NCBI GenBank assembly: GCA_002425185.1
Contig: DILT01000012.1
Coordinates: forward strand, 124,001-188,000
DNA length: 64,000 nt
Reading direction: 5' to 3'
Source: Flammeovirgaceae bacterium UBA5585
Lineage (GTDB): Bacteria > Bacteroidota > Bacteroidia > Cytophagales > Cyclobacteriaceae
Positions 26,088-34,765 of the stretch are shown one piece after another. Below the pieces are notes generated by a model. That model did no database searches and had not been told where the DNA came from. It was given only the letters and a program-made list of their open reading frames with translations. The position numbers were made by a program, and so were the translations under genes. The stretch's first letter is position 1. Each line of letters begins with the position of its first letter.

Positions 26088-27065
26088 ATGAAAACCACAA
26101 ATGAATCCTCGAAATATGCAGGCACTTTCTTGATTGCCGCCTTTTTGATACTCTTTGTACCATCTGCTACTGCTCAAGAACCTGAGGACGAAGTTCAGAC
26201 TATTTCCATACATAGCCGGCCTCTTCAACGCGTGGGAAATACTTTTGAAAGCGTGTGGATTATCGATAATCAAACCACACTCGTGCCATTACGAAAAACA
26301 TTTGAGTTTGATATACTTCATCGGTTTGGCAGTGTTAAAAACGGGTACAACGACTTTTTCGGTTTGTATGCTCCTTCTAATATCCGGATAGGTTTTAGTT
26401 ATACTCCAATAGATAATCTGATGTTGGGATTAGGTTTCACAAAAGAAAGACTGTTGTGGGACTTCAATCTCAAATACGCCTTACTGAAGGAGAAGGGTAA
26501 AAAACCATTTCCAGTCAGTGTCACCTATTTTGGCAACGTAGGCGTTGACACACGAACCAAAGATAACTTCGTCAACAAAACAGATCGTTTGAGTTACTTC
26601 AATCAACTGATGGTTGCAAAAAAACTCACACGCGATTTCTCTGCGCAAGCATCGATCAATCTTTCTCACATGAACGCAGTGGAGGGATATATTAATTCCG
26701 AAGGGCAAATAGATGGGAAGATGAAGAATGATCATCTTTCATTTAGTGTATTGGGCCGGTATAAGGTTTCAGATGCATTCGCATTCATTGGGAATTATGA
26801 CCAACCCATTACCAAACACCCAACGAACAATCCTGATCCCAATATTAGTTTTGGAATAGAACTAGCGACTCCGTTACATGCTTTTCAGGTCTTTTTGGGC
26901 AATTACCAATTGATTGTGCCGCAATACAGCAACTTCTACAATAAAAATAATTATAGAGATGGCACCTTTTTGATTGGTTTCAATATCACTCGCCTTCTCG
27001 ACATGCAGGAAGAGAGCCTTGGAGAAATGATGTTCAAACGCAAGCAGAAATCTGGAAATAAATAA
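26088..27065 (+). CDS. DUF5777 family beta-barrel protein
   Basis: A 325-residue secreted protein (signal ending ATAQ) made of alternating amphipathic strands: ESVWIIDNQTTLVPLRKTFEFDILHRFGSVKNG, then NIRIGFSYTPIDNLMLGLGFTKERLLWDFNLKYALL. This is the DUF5777 pattern, an outer-membrane barrel common beside EB_dh and cytochrome genes in Bacteroidetes. It may be a porin or anchor for the upstream redox lipoproteins. It follows the cytochrome gene by 12 bases. Confidence 0.82.
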   Translation: MKTTNESSKYAGTFLIAAFLILFVPSATAQEPEDEVQTISIHSRPLQRVGNTFESVWIIDNQTTLVPLRKTFEFDILHRFGSVKNGYNDFFGLYAPSNIRIGFSYTPIDNLMLGLGFTKERLLWDFNLKYALLKEKGKKPFPVSVTYFGNVGVDTRTKDNFVNKTDRLSYFNQLMVAKKLTRDFSAQASINLSHMNAVEGYINSEGQIDGKMKNDHLSFSVLGRYKVSDAFAFIGNYDQPITKHPTNNPDPNISFGIELATPLHAFQVFLGNYQLIVPQYSNFYNKNNYRDGTFLIGFNITRLLDMQEESLGEMMFKRKQKSGNK

Positions 27066-27199
27066 GCTTTTTGAATTATGAATCACTATTTGAAAGCATC
27101 AGCTAACTCGCTGTTTTCTGAAAACCGGAAAGAGCAGCAAGAAAGTGCGGATTGTTAATTAATGACGTCTACACCCTGAAACAATAAATATTCTTTCCA

Positions 27200-27598
27200 A
27201 TGAATAACCTGCTCACATTAAACCTACATGATGATGAATTGGATGAAATATTTCGAAAAGCTGCAGGAGACTATCAAATTGACTTTGAACCTAAAGATTG
27301 GGACAACATGAACAATAAACTAAACCAAATGGAAGAGACTGACAAAATACCAAGAGCGGTTATGGCAGACAAGTTCATTGATGTTGCCAATGAGTTTACA
27401 AAGACCGAGCCCAAAGAGCGCATTAGCGCAGCTTTCATGTTTGCAGCGGCCCGATACAACGCATTCGAAGCCTTTTCAAAATCTGCCAATCTGATCAGAG
27501 ATAAAGACGATGCAATAAGTTGGTACACACGCGAATACAAAAGAATGCTGGAGGCGAATATGGATGACCTTTTACGAGCAAACAGTCAACAGAAATAA
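27200..27598 (+). CDS. small helical protein of unknown function
   Basis: A 132-residue Bacteroidetes-type cytoplasmic protein. DEIFRKAAGDYQIDFEPKDWDNMNNKLNQ is close to the N-terminus of the 10910 protein, where it precedes a membrane helix and a barrel. Here there is no membrane helix, and the rest is helical (FMFAAARYNAFEAFSKSANLIRDKDDAI). It may be the soluble partner of the next gene's barrel protein. I cannot name a function. Confidence 0.55.
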   Translation: MNNLLTLNLHDDELDEIFRKAAGDYQIDFEPKDWDNMNNKLNQMEETDKIPRAVMADKFIDVANEFTKTEPKERISAAFMFAAARYNAFEAFSKSANLIRDKDDAISWYTREYKRMLEANMDDLLRANSQQK

Positions 27599-27622
27599 TG
27601 ACGGTATAAAAAAACAAAATAT

Positions 27623-28297
27623 ATGAAAACAACAATAGGTATTATCACACTTAGTCTGGTGACAACACTTTTATCCGCTCAGGATAATCCACCAGCTAAA
27701 CCAAGAGTAGGGTTATATGCCAACGGAGGAACCAGCTCCCTTGTGCAAGGCATGGGCATGAATATGAACATGTACAGCAGCGGTTACAGCGGCATGAACG
27801 GAAACATGACAATGTACGACTACGCTGGCTCATGGGGTGGTGGTGTAAGCCTCACCTTACCCCTGCACCAGCGTTGGTCGTTGGTAGGAAATGCAGGATA
27901 CATGAACCGTGGTGCCAACTATGGTGATATGTATTCGTCTTACGATTCACGCTATAGGTTTTCTTACATCGATGTATGGGCCCTCGCACAATATAATAAC
28001 ATACCAAAGGGACAAGTAAAGTTTACCGCATCAGCAGGCTTAACTGAGAGCACGTTAATCTCCGCCAGAGATGAAACGCCTATGGGTAATTATGGAATGA
28101 TGGACAATGCAAATCGCGTGGATATTGGAATGGTACTGGGTCCCGGACTGGAATTCGACCTTAAGAAAGGCGCTATTCAAACACGGCTTCTTTATACATA
28201 CGGATTTACGAATGTTTTCCGCGGAATGTACTATGACAGCGGAATGCATTCAAATAATGCGGCCTTCCTTCTCCAGGTTGGATACTTGTTTAATTAA
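27623..28297 (+). CDS. outer-membrane beta-barrel protein with Met-rich segment
   Basis: A 224-residue protein with a signal peptide (LLSAQ) and barrel-like strands up to a hydrophobic C-terminal strand (AAFLLQVGYLFN). Residues about 44-64 are rich in Met, Asn and Gly (GMGMNMNMYSSGYSGMNG), a composition used for Cu(I) binding in copper proteins. This may make it a copper-responsive outer-membrane protein. It is 24 bases after the helical gene and 32 bases before NorC. Confidence 0.6.
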   Translation: MKTTIGIITLSLVTTLLSAQDNPPAKPRVGLYANGGTSSLVQGMGMNMNMYSSGYSGMNGNMTMYDYAGSWGGGVSLTLPLHQRWSLVGNAGYMNRGANYGDMYSSYDSRYRFSYIDVWALAQYNNIPKGQVKFTASAGLTESTLISARDETPMGNYGMMDNANRVDIGMVLGPGLEFDLKKGAIQTRLLYTYGFTNVFRGMYYDSGMHSNNAAFLLQVGYLFN

Positions 28298-28329
28298 GCG
28301 GCCCAGGAAATTCGTTGTTTCAGAAACTC

Positions 28330-28731
28330 ATGATGATTAATCCAGCAGAAAATGAATTGAAGAAAAGTTCACCAAAGTTTTGGATATCCTCTATACTAAT
28401 TATATCATTTCTTGTGTACACCAGTGGAGTATACACTAGCGGAACTGCAACTTCTGAAAACAACCCCATACTGGATGCCGCTGCCATTGAAGGTAAAATG
28501 CTTTGGCAAAAGCATAACTGCTCTTCATGCCATCAGTTGTATGGATTAGGTGGTTTTATTGGTCCTGATTTAACCACGACCGTCTCTCGAAAAGGAGATG
28601 CCTATGCCAGGGCCATCATTCTGAGCGGCACCAAACGGATGCCGCATTACGGTCTGACACAACAGGAAGCTGAAGCCATAACAAAATTCCTTTTCTATGT
28701 TGATTCAACAGCCATCCACTATAAACGTTAG
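28330..28731 (+). CDS. norC: NorC-like membrane-anchored cytochrome c
   Basis: The ATG at 28330 was chosen over an upstream TTG. One N-terminal helix (ISSILIISFLVYTSGVYTSG) anchors a mono-heme domain. The motif LWQKHNCSSCHQLYGLGGFIGPDLT is nearly diagnostic for NorC of cytochrome-c-type nitric oxide reductase, with distal Met in KRMPHYGL. It would donate electrons to the NorB homologue, whose start overlaps this gene by 35 bases. Confidence 0.85.
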   Translation: MMINPAENELKKSSPKFWISSILIISFLVYTSGVYTSGTATSENNPILDAAAIEGKMLWQKHNCSSCHQLYGLGGFIGPDLTTTVSRKGDAYARAIILSGTKRMPHYGLTQQEAEAITKFLFYVDSTAIHYKR

Positions 28732-30106
28732 TAAAGTTAAACTTCCCTCAAACCACCAGACGAAGGTGTTCTCTCCTTCGAAAGCCGGAACTCTTTTCCT
28801 TATCTCAGGAATCATTTCATTATTAGCCGGAATGCTTTTTGGCATTTTGGGTAGTGTGCAATATTTACTGCCCGATTTTCTTGCTGAGGCAATTCCATTT
28901 TATAAAACGCGGCCACTCCATGTTTCATTGGTGATAGCCTGGATATTTCAGGGTGCGGCAGGCAGCATCTATTCTTATGCACCCGCAAGCATAAAGAAAC
29001 AACTGTTTTCAGAAATCTTAGCACGAGTCCATTGGATGCTTTTTGTAATTACCGGGTTAGGAATTATTACATCCTACATGCTTGGCCACTTTGGCGGAAG
29101 AGAGTATCTGGAATATCCTGTTTGGTTTGCCGTACCCATCACGTTGTCCTGGTGCCTGATCATTGTTAATTATTTCAAAACCGTTATTGGTTCGTTGCGC
29201 AAGTACCCTGTTTACATTTGGATGTGGGGCACTGGTATCATCGCCTTTCTGGTTACTTACTTCGAGGCCTATCTCTGGCTTTTTAACAGTGTTCAGTCAA
29301 ACACTGTTCGTGATATTACCATCCAGTGGAAAGCCAATGGCGCAATGGTAGGCGCCTGGAACCAAATGGTTTACGGTACGGCATTTTACCTGATGGAAAG
29401 AATTAGTGGAAATAAAAATGTATCAAGCTCCCGAATTACATTCTTCTTCTATTTTCTAGGGCTCACCAATCTGCTGTTTAACTGGGGCCACCACACATAC
29501 ATCGTGCCTTCTGCTGTGTGGATTAAAGATGTGGCCTTTATCATTAGTATGACTGAACTTCTTGTACTGGGTAATATCATTTGGAACTGGAAAAAAAGTG
29601 TGACCGAAAGCCAACGCCTTTTTCACCTGATTCCATACCGGTTATTATTAGCAAGTGATGTATGGATCTTCATTAATCTGTCATTGGCTATTCTAATATC
29701 CATTCCGGGATTAAATTTCTATACGCATGGCACACACATTACAGTTGCTCATGCAATGGGCACCACTGTTGGCATTAACACATTGATCTTACTTGCCTCA
29801 GCGTATTTTCTGATTATTGTTGTTCATCGAAAGTCTGTATCAAACAAATTATTCAACACCGGTTACTGGTTAACGAACATCTCACTTCTTGTTTTTTGGA
29901 TTTCACTTCTTGGTGCCGGAATAGTCAAATCACTTCAAGCTAAACATCCATTCAGCATCGATCCATATGAGAAATATCTTGAGCAATCTTTGATATGGTT
30001 TAGAACATTTTCATATAGCGGATTCGCATTGCTGATCGGACTTTCAATACTTTCCGTTCCTCTCTTGCGGATATTCCTTAATGAGATCAAAGTCAGAAGT
30101 AATTAA
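28697..30106 (+). CDS. divergent NorB-like heme-copper oxidase superfamily subunit
   Basis: A 469-residue protein with about 12 membrane helices, clearly NorB-related. Heme ligands H75 (RPLHVS) and H352 (VAHAM) and the metal-site pair H265-H266 (NWGHHTYIVP) are present. Aligned by eye to Pseudomonas NorB, the third FeB His is Asn214 (KANGAMVGAW) and the FeB Glu is Val218. The second low-spin heme His, two residues after H352, is Met354. These changes should alter the active site, so ordinary NO reduction is uncertain. It could be a novel NOR-like or non-catalytic electron-transfer unit. Confidence 0.75.
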   Translation: MLIQQPSTINVSKVKLPSNHQTKVFSPSKAGTLFLISGIISLLAGMLFGILGSVQYLLPDFLAEAIPFYKTRPLHVSLVIAWIFQGAAGSIYSYAPASIKKQLFSEILARVHWMLFVITGLGIITSYMLGHFGGREYLEYPVWFAVPITLSWCLIIVNYFKTVIGSLRKYPVYIWMWGTGIIAFLVTYFEAYLWLFNSVQSNTVRDITIQWKANGAMVGAWNQMVYGTAFYLMERISGNKNVSSSRITFFFYFLGLTNLLFNWGHHTYIVPSAVWIKDVAFIISMTELLVLGNIIWNWKKSVTESQRLFHLIPYRLLLASDVWIFINLSLAILISIPGLNFYTHGTHITVAHAMGTTVGINTLILLASAYFLIIVVHRKSVSNKLFNTGYWLTNISLLVFWISLLGAGIVKSLQAKHPFSIDPYEKYLEQSLIWFRTFSYSGFALLIGLSILSVPLLRIFLNEIKVRSN

Positions 30107-30114
30107 GATAAATC

Positions 30115-30969
30115 ATGACTATTACGATAACGAAAGCTTCAGGTGAAAAACAGCCATTCGAAAAAAGCAAACTGCTGCGGTCACTAACGCGTGCAGGGGC
30201 TTCAACTATACTGGCTGAAAAGATTGCTGCCGAAGTGGAGAAAGGCTTGCGGAGCGGGATGTCAACTCAACACATCTATAAAAAAGCCCATGACTCTTTG
30301 AAAAAAGCCTCTCGTCCTGTAGCAGGTCGGTATCACCTGAAGACCGGCATCATGGAACTTGGTCCATCGGGTTTTCCCTTTGAGCTATACGTGTCCGAAA
30401 TCCTGCATCACCTGGGCTATGAAGTACAGGTGGGTAAAATAGTTGAAGGAAAATGCGTAAAGCATGAGATAGATGTGATTGCCCAAAAAGCCAACCACCA
30501 TTTTATGATTGAGTGCAAATATCACAACAGCCCCGCTATGGTGTGTGATGTAAAGGTTCCGTTGTACATACAAGCCCGCTTTAAAGATGTGGAAGCACGG
30601 TGGAAGGAAATGTTGGGTCACGGAGCAATGTTTCATCAGGGCTGGATTGTTACGAATACCCGTTTTACAACGGATGCCATTACATACGGCACATGTGCCG
30701 GCCTTAACCTTGTAAGCCTCGACTTTCCAGAGAAAGGAAGCCTGCGTGAAATGATCGAAGAAACAGGTCTCTATCCTCTAACCTGTCTCACATCTTTAAC
30801 TCAACACGAAAAGAAATCCCTCCTCGAGAAGAAAATTATTCTTTGCAGAGAGATATGCCATGATCCTAACCAACTAAAGCTCATCGGAATTCCTAACCAT
30901 CGGCTTAAGGAAATTCTCGAAGAAGGCCATCGACTATGCCATAAGCTTATTCAACATGCTCAGCATTGA
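30115..30969 (+). CDS. ATP-cone domain fused to Mrr-like nuclease domain
   Basis: A 284-residue protein. Residues 1-90 are an ATP-cone (ITITKASGEKQPFEKSKLLRSLTRAGAS ... IYKKAHDSLKK), a nucleotide-sensing domain known from ribonucleotide reductases and NrdR. The second half is a PD-(D/E)XK fold: HEIDVIAQKANHHFMIECKYH, with D and ECK as likely catalytic residues. It may be a nucleotide-regulated nuclease in DNA repair or defence. It lies 8 bases after the NorB-like gene but is probably unrelated functionally. Confidence 0.7.
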   Translation: MTITITKASGEKQPFEKSKLLRSLTRAGASTILAEKIAAEVEKGLRSGMSTQHIYKKAHDSLKKASRPVAGRYHLKTGIMELGPSGFPFELYVSEILHHLGYEVQVGKIVEGKCVKHEIDVIAQKANHHFMIECKYHNSPAMVCDVKVPLYIQARFKDVEARWKEMLGHGAMFHQGWIVTNTRFTTDAITYGTCAGLNLVSLDFPEKGSLREMIEETGLYPLTCLTSLTQHEKKSLLEKKIILCREICHDPNQLKLIGIPNHRLKEILEEGHRLCHKLIQHAQH

Positions 30970-31037
30970 AATTTCGAACTATTTATTCATAGACAGTCGA
31001 TGGAAGAAATTCTGCGTTATTATTTCTATTTGTATTT

Positions 31038-32402
31038 ATGATGAACTTGAAATTCATATGCGATGTCTTTGCAAAGCGAAATGAGTTAAAACAATCCTAT
31101 TCATCAGACCGCGATGAATTGCTGAAGAAACAACAGAAAGATTTGAATACATTAAGAGAATTTACCTATTCGAAATCAGCATTCTACCGGACTTTTCATC
31201 GCGGCCTTTTTAACGCCCCACTCGGTGAGCTTCCTGTAATGACGAAAAAATTGCTGATGGAGAATTATAATGAAATAGTCACTGATCCCAATATCAGCAA
31301 ATCAGAAATTGAGGCTTTTCTTCCCGGTATGACCGCAAACGATTATTACAGAGGAAAGTATATTATCAACACCACGGGTGGAACATCTGGCTTTAAAGGA
31401 ATCTTTGTCTACAACCTAAACGAGTGGGCTTTTGTTATTGCGTCTTATTCGAGGGCGTATGATCTGGCAGGGATTAAACTTGGCCCTTTCTCCCGGCAGA
31501 AAATTGCAGTTGTCAGTTCCACAGTATCCTGGCATCAATCATCCCGCGTTGGCCAAAGTATTAAAACACCCTTTATTTCAACACTAAGAATTGATGCCGT
31601 TGAACCCATGGCGAAGATTGTTGAAATGCTCAACAATTTTAATCCCGCAACGCTTGTCGCATATTCCTCAATGGCTTACGAGCTAGCTAAGGAGCAATTA
31701 AGTGGCAGATTATCCATTCACCCATCCAAAATATTTTGTTCCTCAGAAGTGCTATCCAATCAATTCAGAGCCACCATAAGACGAGCCTGGGGCCGAGAAC
31801 CATTTAACGTTTATGCTGCTACTGAAACGGCTGGAATTGGATCAGAATGTAACTATCACCAGGGACTCCACATCTATGAAGATCTTGTTATCGTTGAGTC
31901 CGTTGATGCCAATTACCAACCTGTTCCTTATGAAACGTTTGGAGAAAAACTTCTGGTTACTGTGCTTTTCTCCCGCACCATTCCGCTAATTCGATATGAG
32001 CTTACCGACAGTGTCATGTTAACGGATGAAAGTTGTAATTGTGGCCTTCCTTTTAAGTTGATAAAAACGGTTCAGGGACGGGAGGAAGATATTATAGCGA
32101 TGAAGGGAAAAGACGGTACTTTAATTAAGGTTCATCCAAATGTTTTTCATGCCGTAATGAAAGCACAAGTATCCGGAGCGTGGCAAATTGAGCAGCACGA
32201 AACAAATGGTTTGAAAATAGTCCTTCAAGACAAGCTGAGCCGGGAAGCCTTATCAGATTTAACAACAGACGTAAAGAAAGCACTTAAGAGTTTGGGTATT
32301 GGAGAGATCAACGTTGACATTGTATGCACCGATGCCTTAAGTAAAACAAGAATCGGGAAGCAGAAACTAATTCAGGCTTTAGATAACAATATCTTTAAGT
32401 AA
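31038..32402 (+). CDS. PaaK-like AMP-forming ligase (coenzyme F390 synthetase-like)
   Basis: A 454-residue cytoplasmic protein of the adenylate-forming phenylacetate-CoA ligase family. The P-loop-like NTTGGTSGFKGIFVY (about 111-125), YAATETAGIGSEC (about 262-275) and the C-terminal GREEDIIAMKGKDGTLIKVHPN are visible. Members adenylate an acid and join it to CoA or another carrier. Substrate unknown; many Bacteroidetes paralogues sit in capsule or lipid contexts. It follows the ATP-cone gene by 68 bases. Confidence 0.75.
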   Translation: MMNLKFICDVFAKRNELKQSYSSDRDELLKKQQKDLNTLREFTYSKSAFYRTFHRGLFNAPLGELPVMTKKLLMENYNEIVTDPNISKSEIEAFLPGMTANDYYRGKYIINTTGGTSGFKGIFVYNLNEWAFVIASYSRAYDLAGIKLGPFSRQKIAVVSSTVSWHQSSRVGQSIKTPFISTLRIDAVEPMAKIVEMLNNFNPATLVAYSSMAYELAKEQLSGRLSIHPSKIFCSSEVLSNQFRATIRRAWGREPFNVYAATETAGIGSECNYHQGLHIYEDLVIVESVDANYQPVPYETFGEKLLVTVLFSRTIPLIRYELTDSVMLTDESCNCGLPFKLIKTVQGREEDIIAMKGKDGTLIKVHPNVFHAVMKAQVSGAWQIEQHETNGLKIVLQDKLSREALSDLTTDVKKALKSLGIGEINVDIVCTDALSKTRIGKQKLIQALDNNIFK

Positions 32403-32415
32403 AGAGAAACACTTC

Positions 32416-32622
32416 TTAAAGCTCCTCTGCCTTGTACCCCGCCCTTTCTACAGCGTCAATAACCTTAGCACGGTCTTTTTCACTTACGACTGTCAGAATT
32501 TTAGAAGGATCGTTTACATTCACTTTCCAATTATCCTCGCCTACAGATTCGTTTAGGTAGGGAGTAACTTTTGCCACACAACCTGAACACTTTATGTTGG
32601 TTTTAAATTTAGTCGTTTCCAT
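32416..32622 (-). CDS. CopZ-like HMA copper chaperone
   Basis: I chose the ATG at 32622, giving a 68-residue HMA domain (METTKFKTNIKCSGCVAKVTPYLN ... VIDAVERAGYKAEEL). The metal motif is IKCSGC, a CxxC variant with Lys before the first Cys. It would carry Cu(I) or another soft metal to an ATPase or regulator. It stops 13 bases from the end of the convergent PaaK-like gene. The region upstream has TGCATCA repeats. Confidence 0.85.
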   Translation of the reverse strand: METTKFKTNIKCSGCVAKVTPYLNESVGEDNWKVNVNDPSKILTVVSEKDRAKVIDAVERAGYKAEEL

Positions 32623-32710
32623 AATTTTTCTCACGTAAACTTTTTCTGCAAAGAACGTAACAAGGGTTGGCTTAATGTTATAATATTTTGGGAAAGATTT
32701 TCATAATTAA

Positions 32711-32751
32711 TGCATCACCATAGTCATCCCATTATGCATCATCGTGCATCA
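32711..32751. promoter_or_regulatory. TGCATCA repeats in divergent promoter region
   Basis: TGCATCA occurs at 32711-32717, 32735-32741 and 32745-32751, between the CopZ-like gene (minus) and the SFLI protein gene (plus). The last two are exactly 10 bases apart, one helical turn. They could be a shared operator for the divergent genes. Confidence 0.4.
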
Positions 32752-32853
32752 GTAAAAAGCTGACATTAATCACTTCATCTGCTGACCAAAAGCATTTGCA
32801 TCCTCCTGAACACAAAATACTTTAGCTATATATAAACGGGACACAATCCGAAG

Positions 32854-33237
32854 ATGAAAAGGCTCAACTTTTATACTACCATTTTGTTTACACTAGTATT
32901 CCCATTAAAAGGAATTACACTTTACCAACACTCCTGCCATGGTACTCTGGTGAGTATCGAACTCTTCCAAAAAACAGTTGAACTGTGCTGTGAAACCTCT
33001 GCGAATACATGTGACGGGTGCGAAAATCATGAAACAGTATTGGTGCTCGATGAATTCCAGGCGCCTGAAGTAACTGTAATTGTATCCACTCCAGATTTTA
33101 TATCCATCATTGAACATAATACTCAAACTGAGTTTCATATCAGTGATTATCATCAGGTATTTATCAATTCCAAAAGAGAGCCTCCTGTCAAGTCAGGCAG
33201 GTTTCTATCTATTCTGAATCAATCCTTTCTTATTTAG
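32854..33237 (+). CDS. Cys-rich exported protein with SFLI tail (HYC_CC_PP-like)
   Basis: A 127-residue protein: hydrophobic signal, then YQHSCHGTLVSIELFQ, VELCCETSANTCDGCENHE, later REPPVKSGR and the end LNQSFLI. It carries six Cys in the CC...C..C cluster, a good soft-metal site. The C...CC...PP...SFLI order is shared with the other four members. A CopZ-like gene lies divergently upstream and a porin-like gene follows, again a copper-type context. Confidence 0.68.
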   Translation: MKRLNFYTTILFTLVFPLKGITLYQHSCHGTLVSIELFQKTVELCCETSANTCDGCENHETVLVLDEFQAPEVTVIVSTPDFISIIEHNTQTEFHISDYHQVFINSKREPPVKSGRFLSILNQSFLI

Positions 33238-33343
33238 CTGAGTCTCCAATCTCCGCACGTAGTGCAACATAGGGCTTACGTTGCGATCCATCTATCAGAA
33301 TCTATTACATAATCAATTAGAGGAAATCTAAAAACTAATAATT

Positions 33344-34642
33344 ATGAAAACAATCAATCATATATCGAAATATTTGCTTGCATTAATATTCCTGACATCA
33401 GGTACACTGTATGCTCAAAATTCCTCACTGCAATACTGGCGGCCCAATGATAAGCGTGGGCTGAACGTGTTCGAACCAGGTAAGGAAGATACGACTTCTT
33501 TTACAGGAATGAAGGTGAGAATTGGTGGCGATTTTGCCATGCAGTTTCAGTCACTAAATCAGAGTAATAGCGAGAACACACTTGTTGAACTGGGATCAGA
33601 TTTCAACTTACCAACGGCAAACCTGAACGTAGATGTTCAATTGCTGGATGGAGTTCGCATGCATATTACCTCCTACCTGTCATCCCGAAACCATAATGAT
33701 TTTTACATGAAGGGAGGATATTTAAGAATGGATAAACTGGATTTTGTCAGGCCCGGTTTCCTGGAAGGCGTTATGAAGTATGCCACTGTTACGATCGGTT
33801 ATGACGAAGTTAACTACGGTGATGCTCACTTCAGGAGATCAGATAACGCAAGAGGTATATTCAATCCCTTCAGCGAAAACTATATCATGGATGCTTTTTC
33901 AACAGAACCCTTTGGCGAGATCATGGTTCAAAGCAATGGCTTATTAGGTATTGTAGGGGTAACGAATGGAAAACTGAATCAGAATGTCACCGTCAACGCG
34001 CAGAGTGATAACAAACCTTCCTTTTACGGCAAGCTTGGTTATGACAAGCAGGTTAACGATGAGTTAAGGTTGAGATTAACAGGCTCATGGTATATTAACA
34101 AAGGTGCAACCACAGGCACGTGGCTCTATGGCGGTGACCGTACCGGCTCAAGATATTATAGTGTGTTATATACCGTGCCCGATGCAAACAACGCGACACA
34201 AGGTGGAAATTTCGATGGACGCTATAACGCCCGCTTTACGAAAATAACAGCCTTGCAAATTAATCCATTCGTAAAATTTAAAGGGCTTGAGTTATTTGGA
34301 GTTATTGAACGCGCATCCGGAAGTAATGAATTCACTACTCCCCAGCCTGATAAAGAAGGTGCGTTCACTCAACTTGGCGGTGATATTATTTACCGGTTTG
34401 GTGCAGGTGAGCAATTTTATGTAGCGGCCCGTTACAATACTGTCAATGGCAAACCACGGGAAAGTGCCGCAGAGGATCTTAAGATAAGCCGTGTAAATTT
34501 TGGTGGTGGTTGGTACCTGTCAAAGAATATTTTGACTAAGGTGGAGTATCTCAAACAAAGCTATGATGGAAACGGCTGGACGGGAAGATTTGCAGGAGCT
34601 GAGTTCAGCGGTTTAATGATTGAGGCAATTATCAGCTTCTAA
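33344..34642 (+). CDS. porin-like outer-membrane protein
   Basis: A 432-residue secreted barrel (signal ending YAQ) with repeated strands: KVRIGGDFAMQFQSLNQ, LNVDVQLLDGVRMHITSYLSSRNHNDFYMKGGYL, and a C-terminal strand MIEAIISF. The FYMKGGYLRMDKLDF region and strand density fit a Bacteroidetes porin family found near redox and metal genes. Substrate unknown. A hairpin terminator follows at 34697. Confidence 0.65.
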   Translation: MKTINHISKYLLALIFLTSGTLYAQNSSLQYWRPNDKRGLNVFEPGKEDTTSFTGMKVRIGGDFAMQFQSLNQSNSENTLVELGSDFNLPTANLNVDVQLLDGVRMHITSYLSSRNHNDFYMKGGYLRMDKLDFVRPGFLEGVMKYATVTIGYDEVNYGDAHFRRSDNARGIFNPFSENYIMDAFSTEPFGEIMVQSNGLLGIVGVTNGKLNQNVTVNAQSDNKPSFYGKLGYDKQVNDELRLRLTGSWYINKGATTGTWLYGGDRTGSRYYSVLYTVPDANNATQGGNFDGRYNARFTKITALQINPFVKFKGLELFGVIERASGSNEFTTPQPDKEGAFTQLGGDIIYRFGAGEQFYVAARYNTVNGKPRESAAEDLKISRVNFGGGWYLSKNILTKVEYLKQSYDGNGWTGRFAGAEFSGLMIEAIISF

Positions 34643-34696
34643 AGAAATCGGTGGTTATTTATAGGTTAATTGAGTTGTGTGGTGGAGGTTAGTAGA

Positions 34697-34727
34697 AAGG
34701 GCGCACTACCATTAATGGTGTGCCCTT
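34697..34727 (+). terminator. hairpin after the porin-like gene
   Basis: AAGGGC-CAC-ACCATTAATGGT-GTG-CCCTT forms a long stem with two single-base bulges, followed by a short T-rich ATTT. It probably ends the transcript of the porin-like gene. Confidence 0.6.
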
Positions 34728-34765
34728 ATTTCAAACTCATTGATTATCATATCTGAGCGCTTTCT

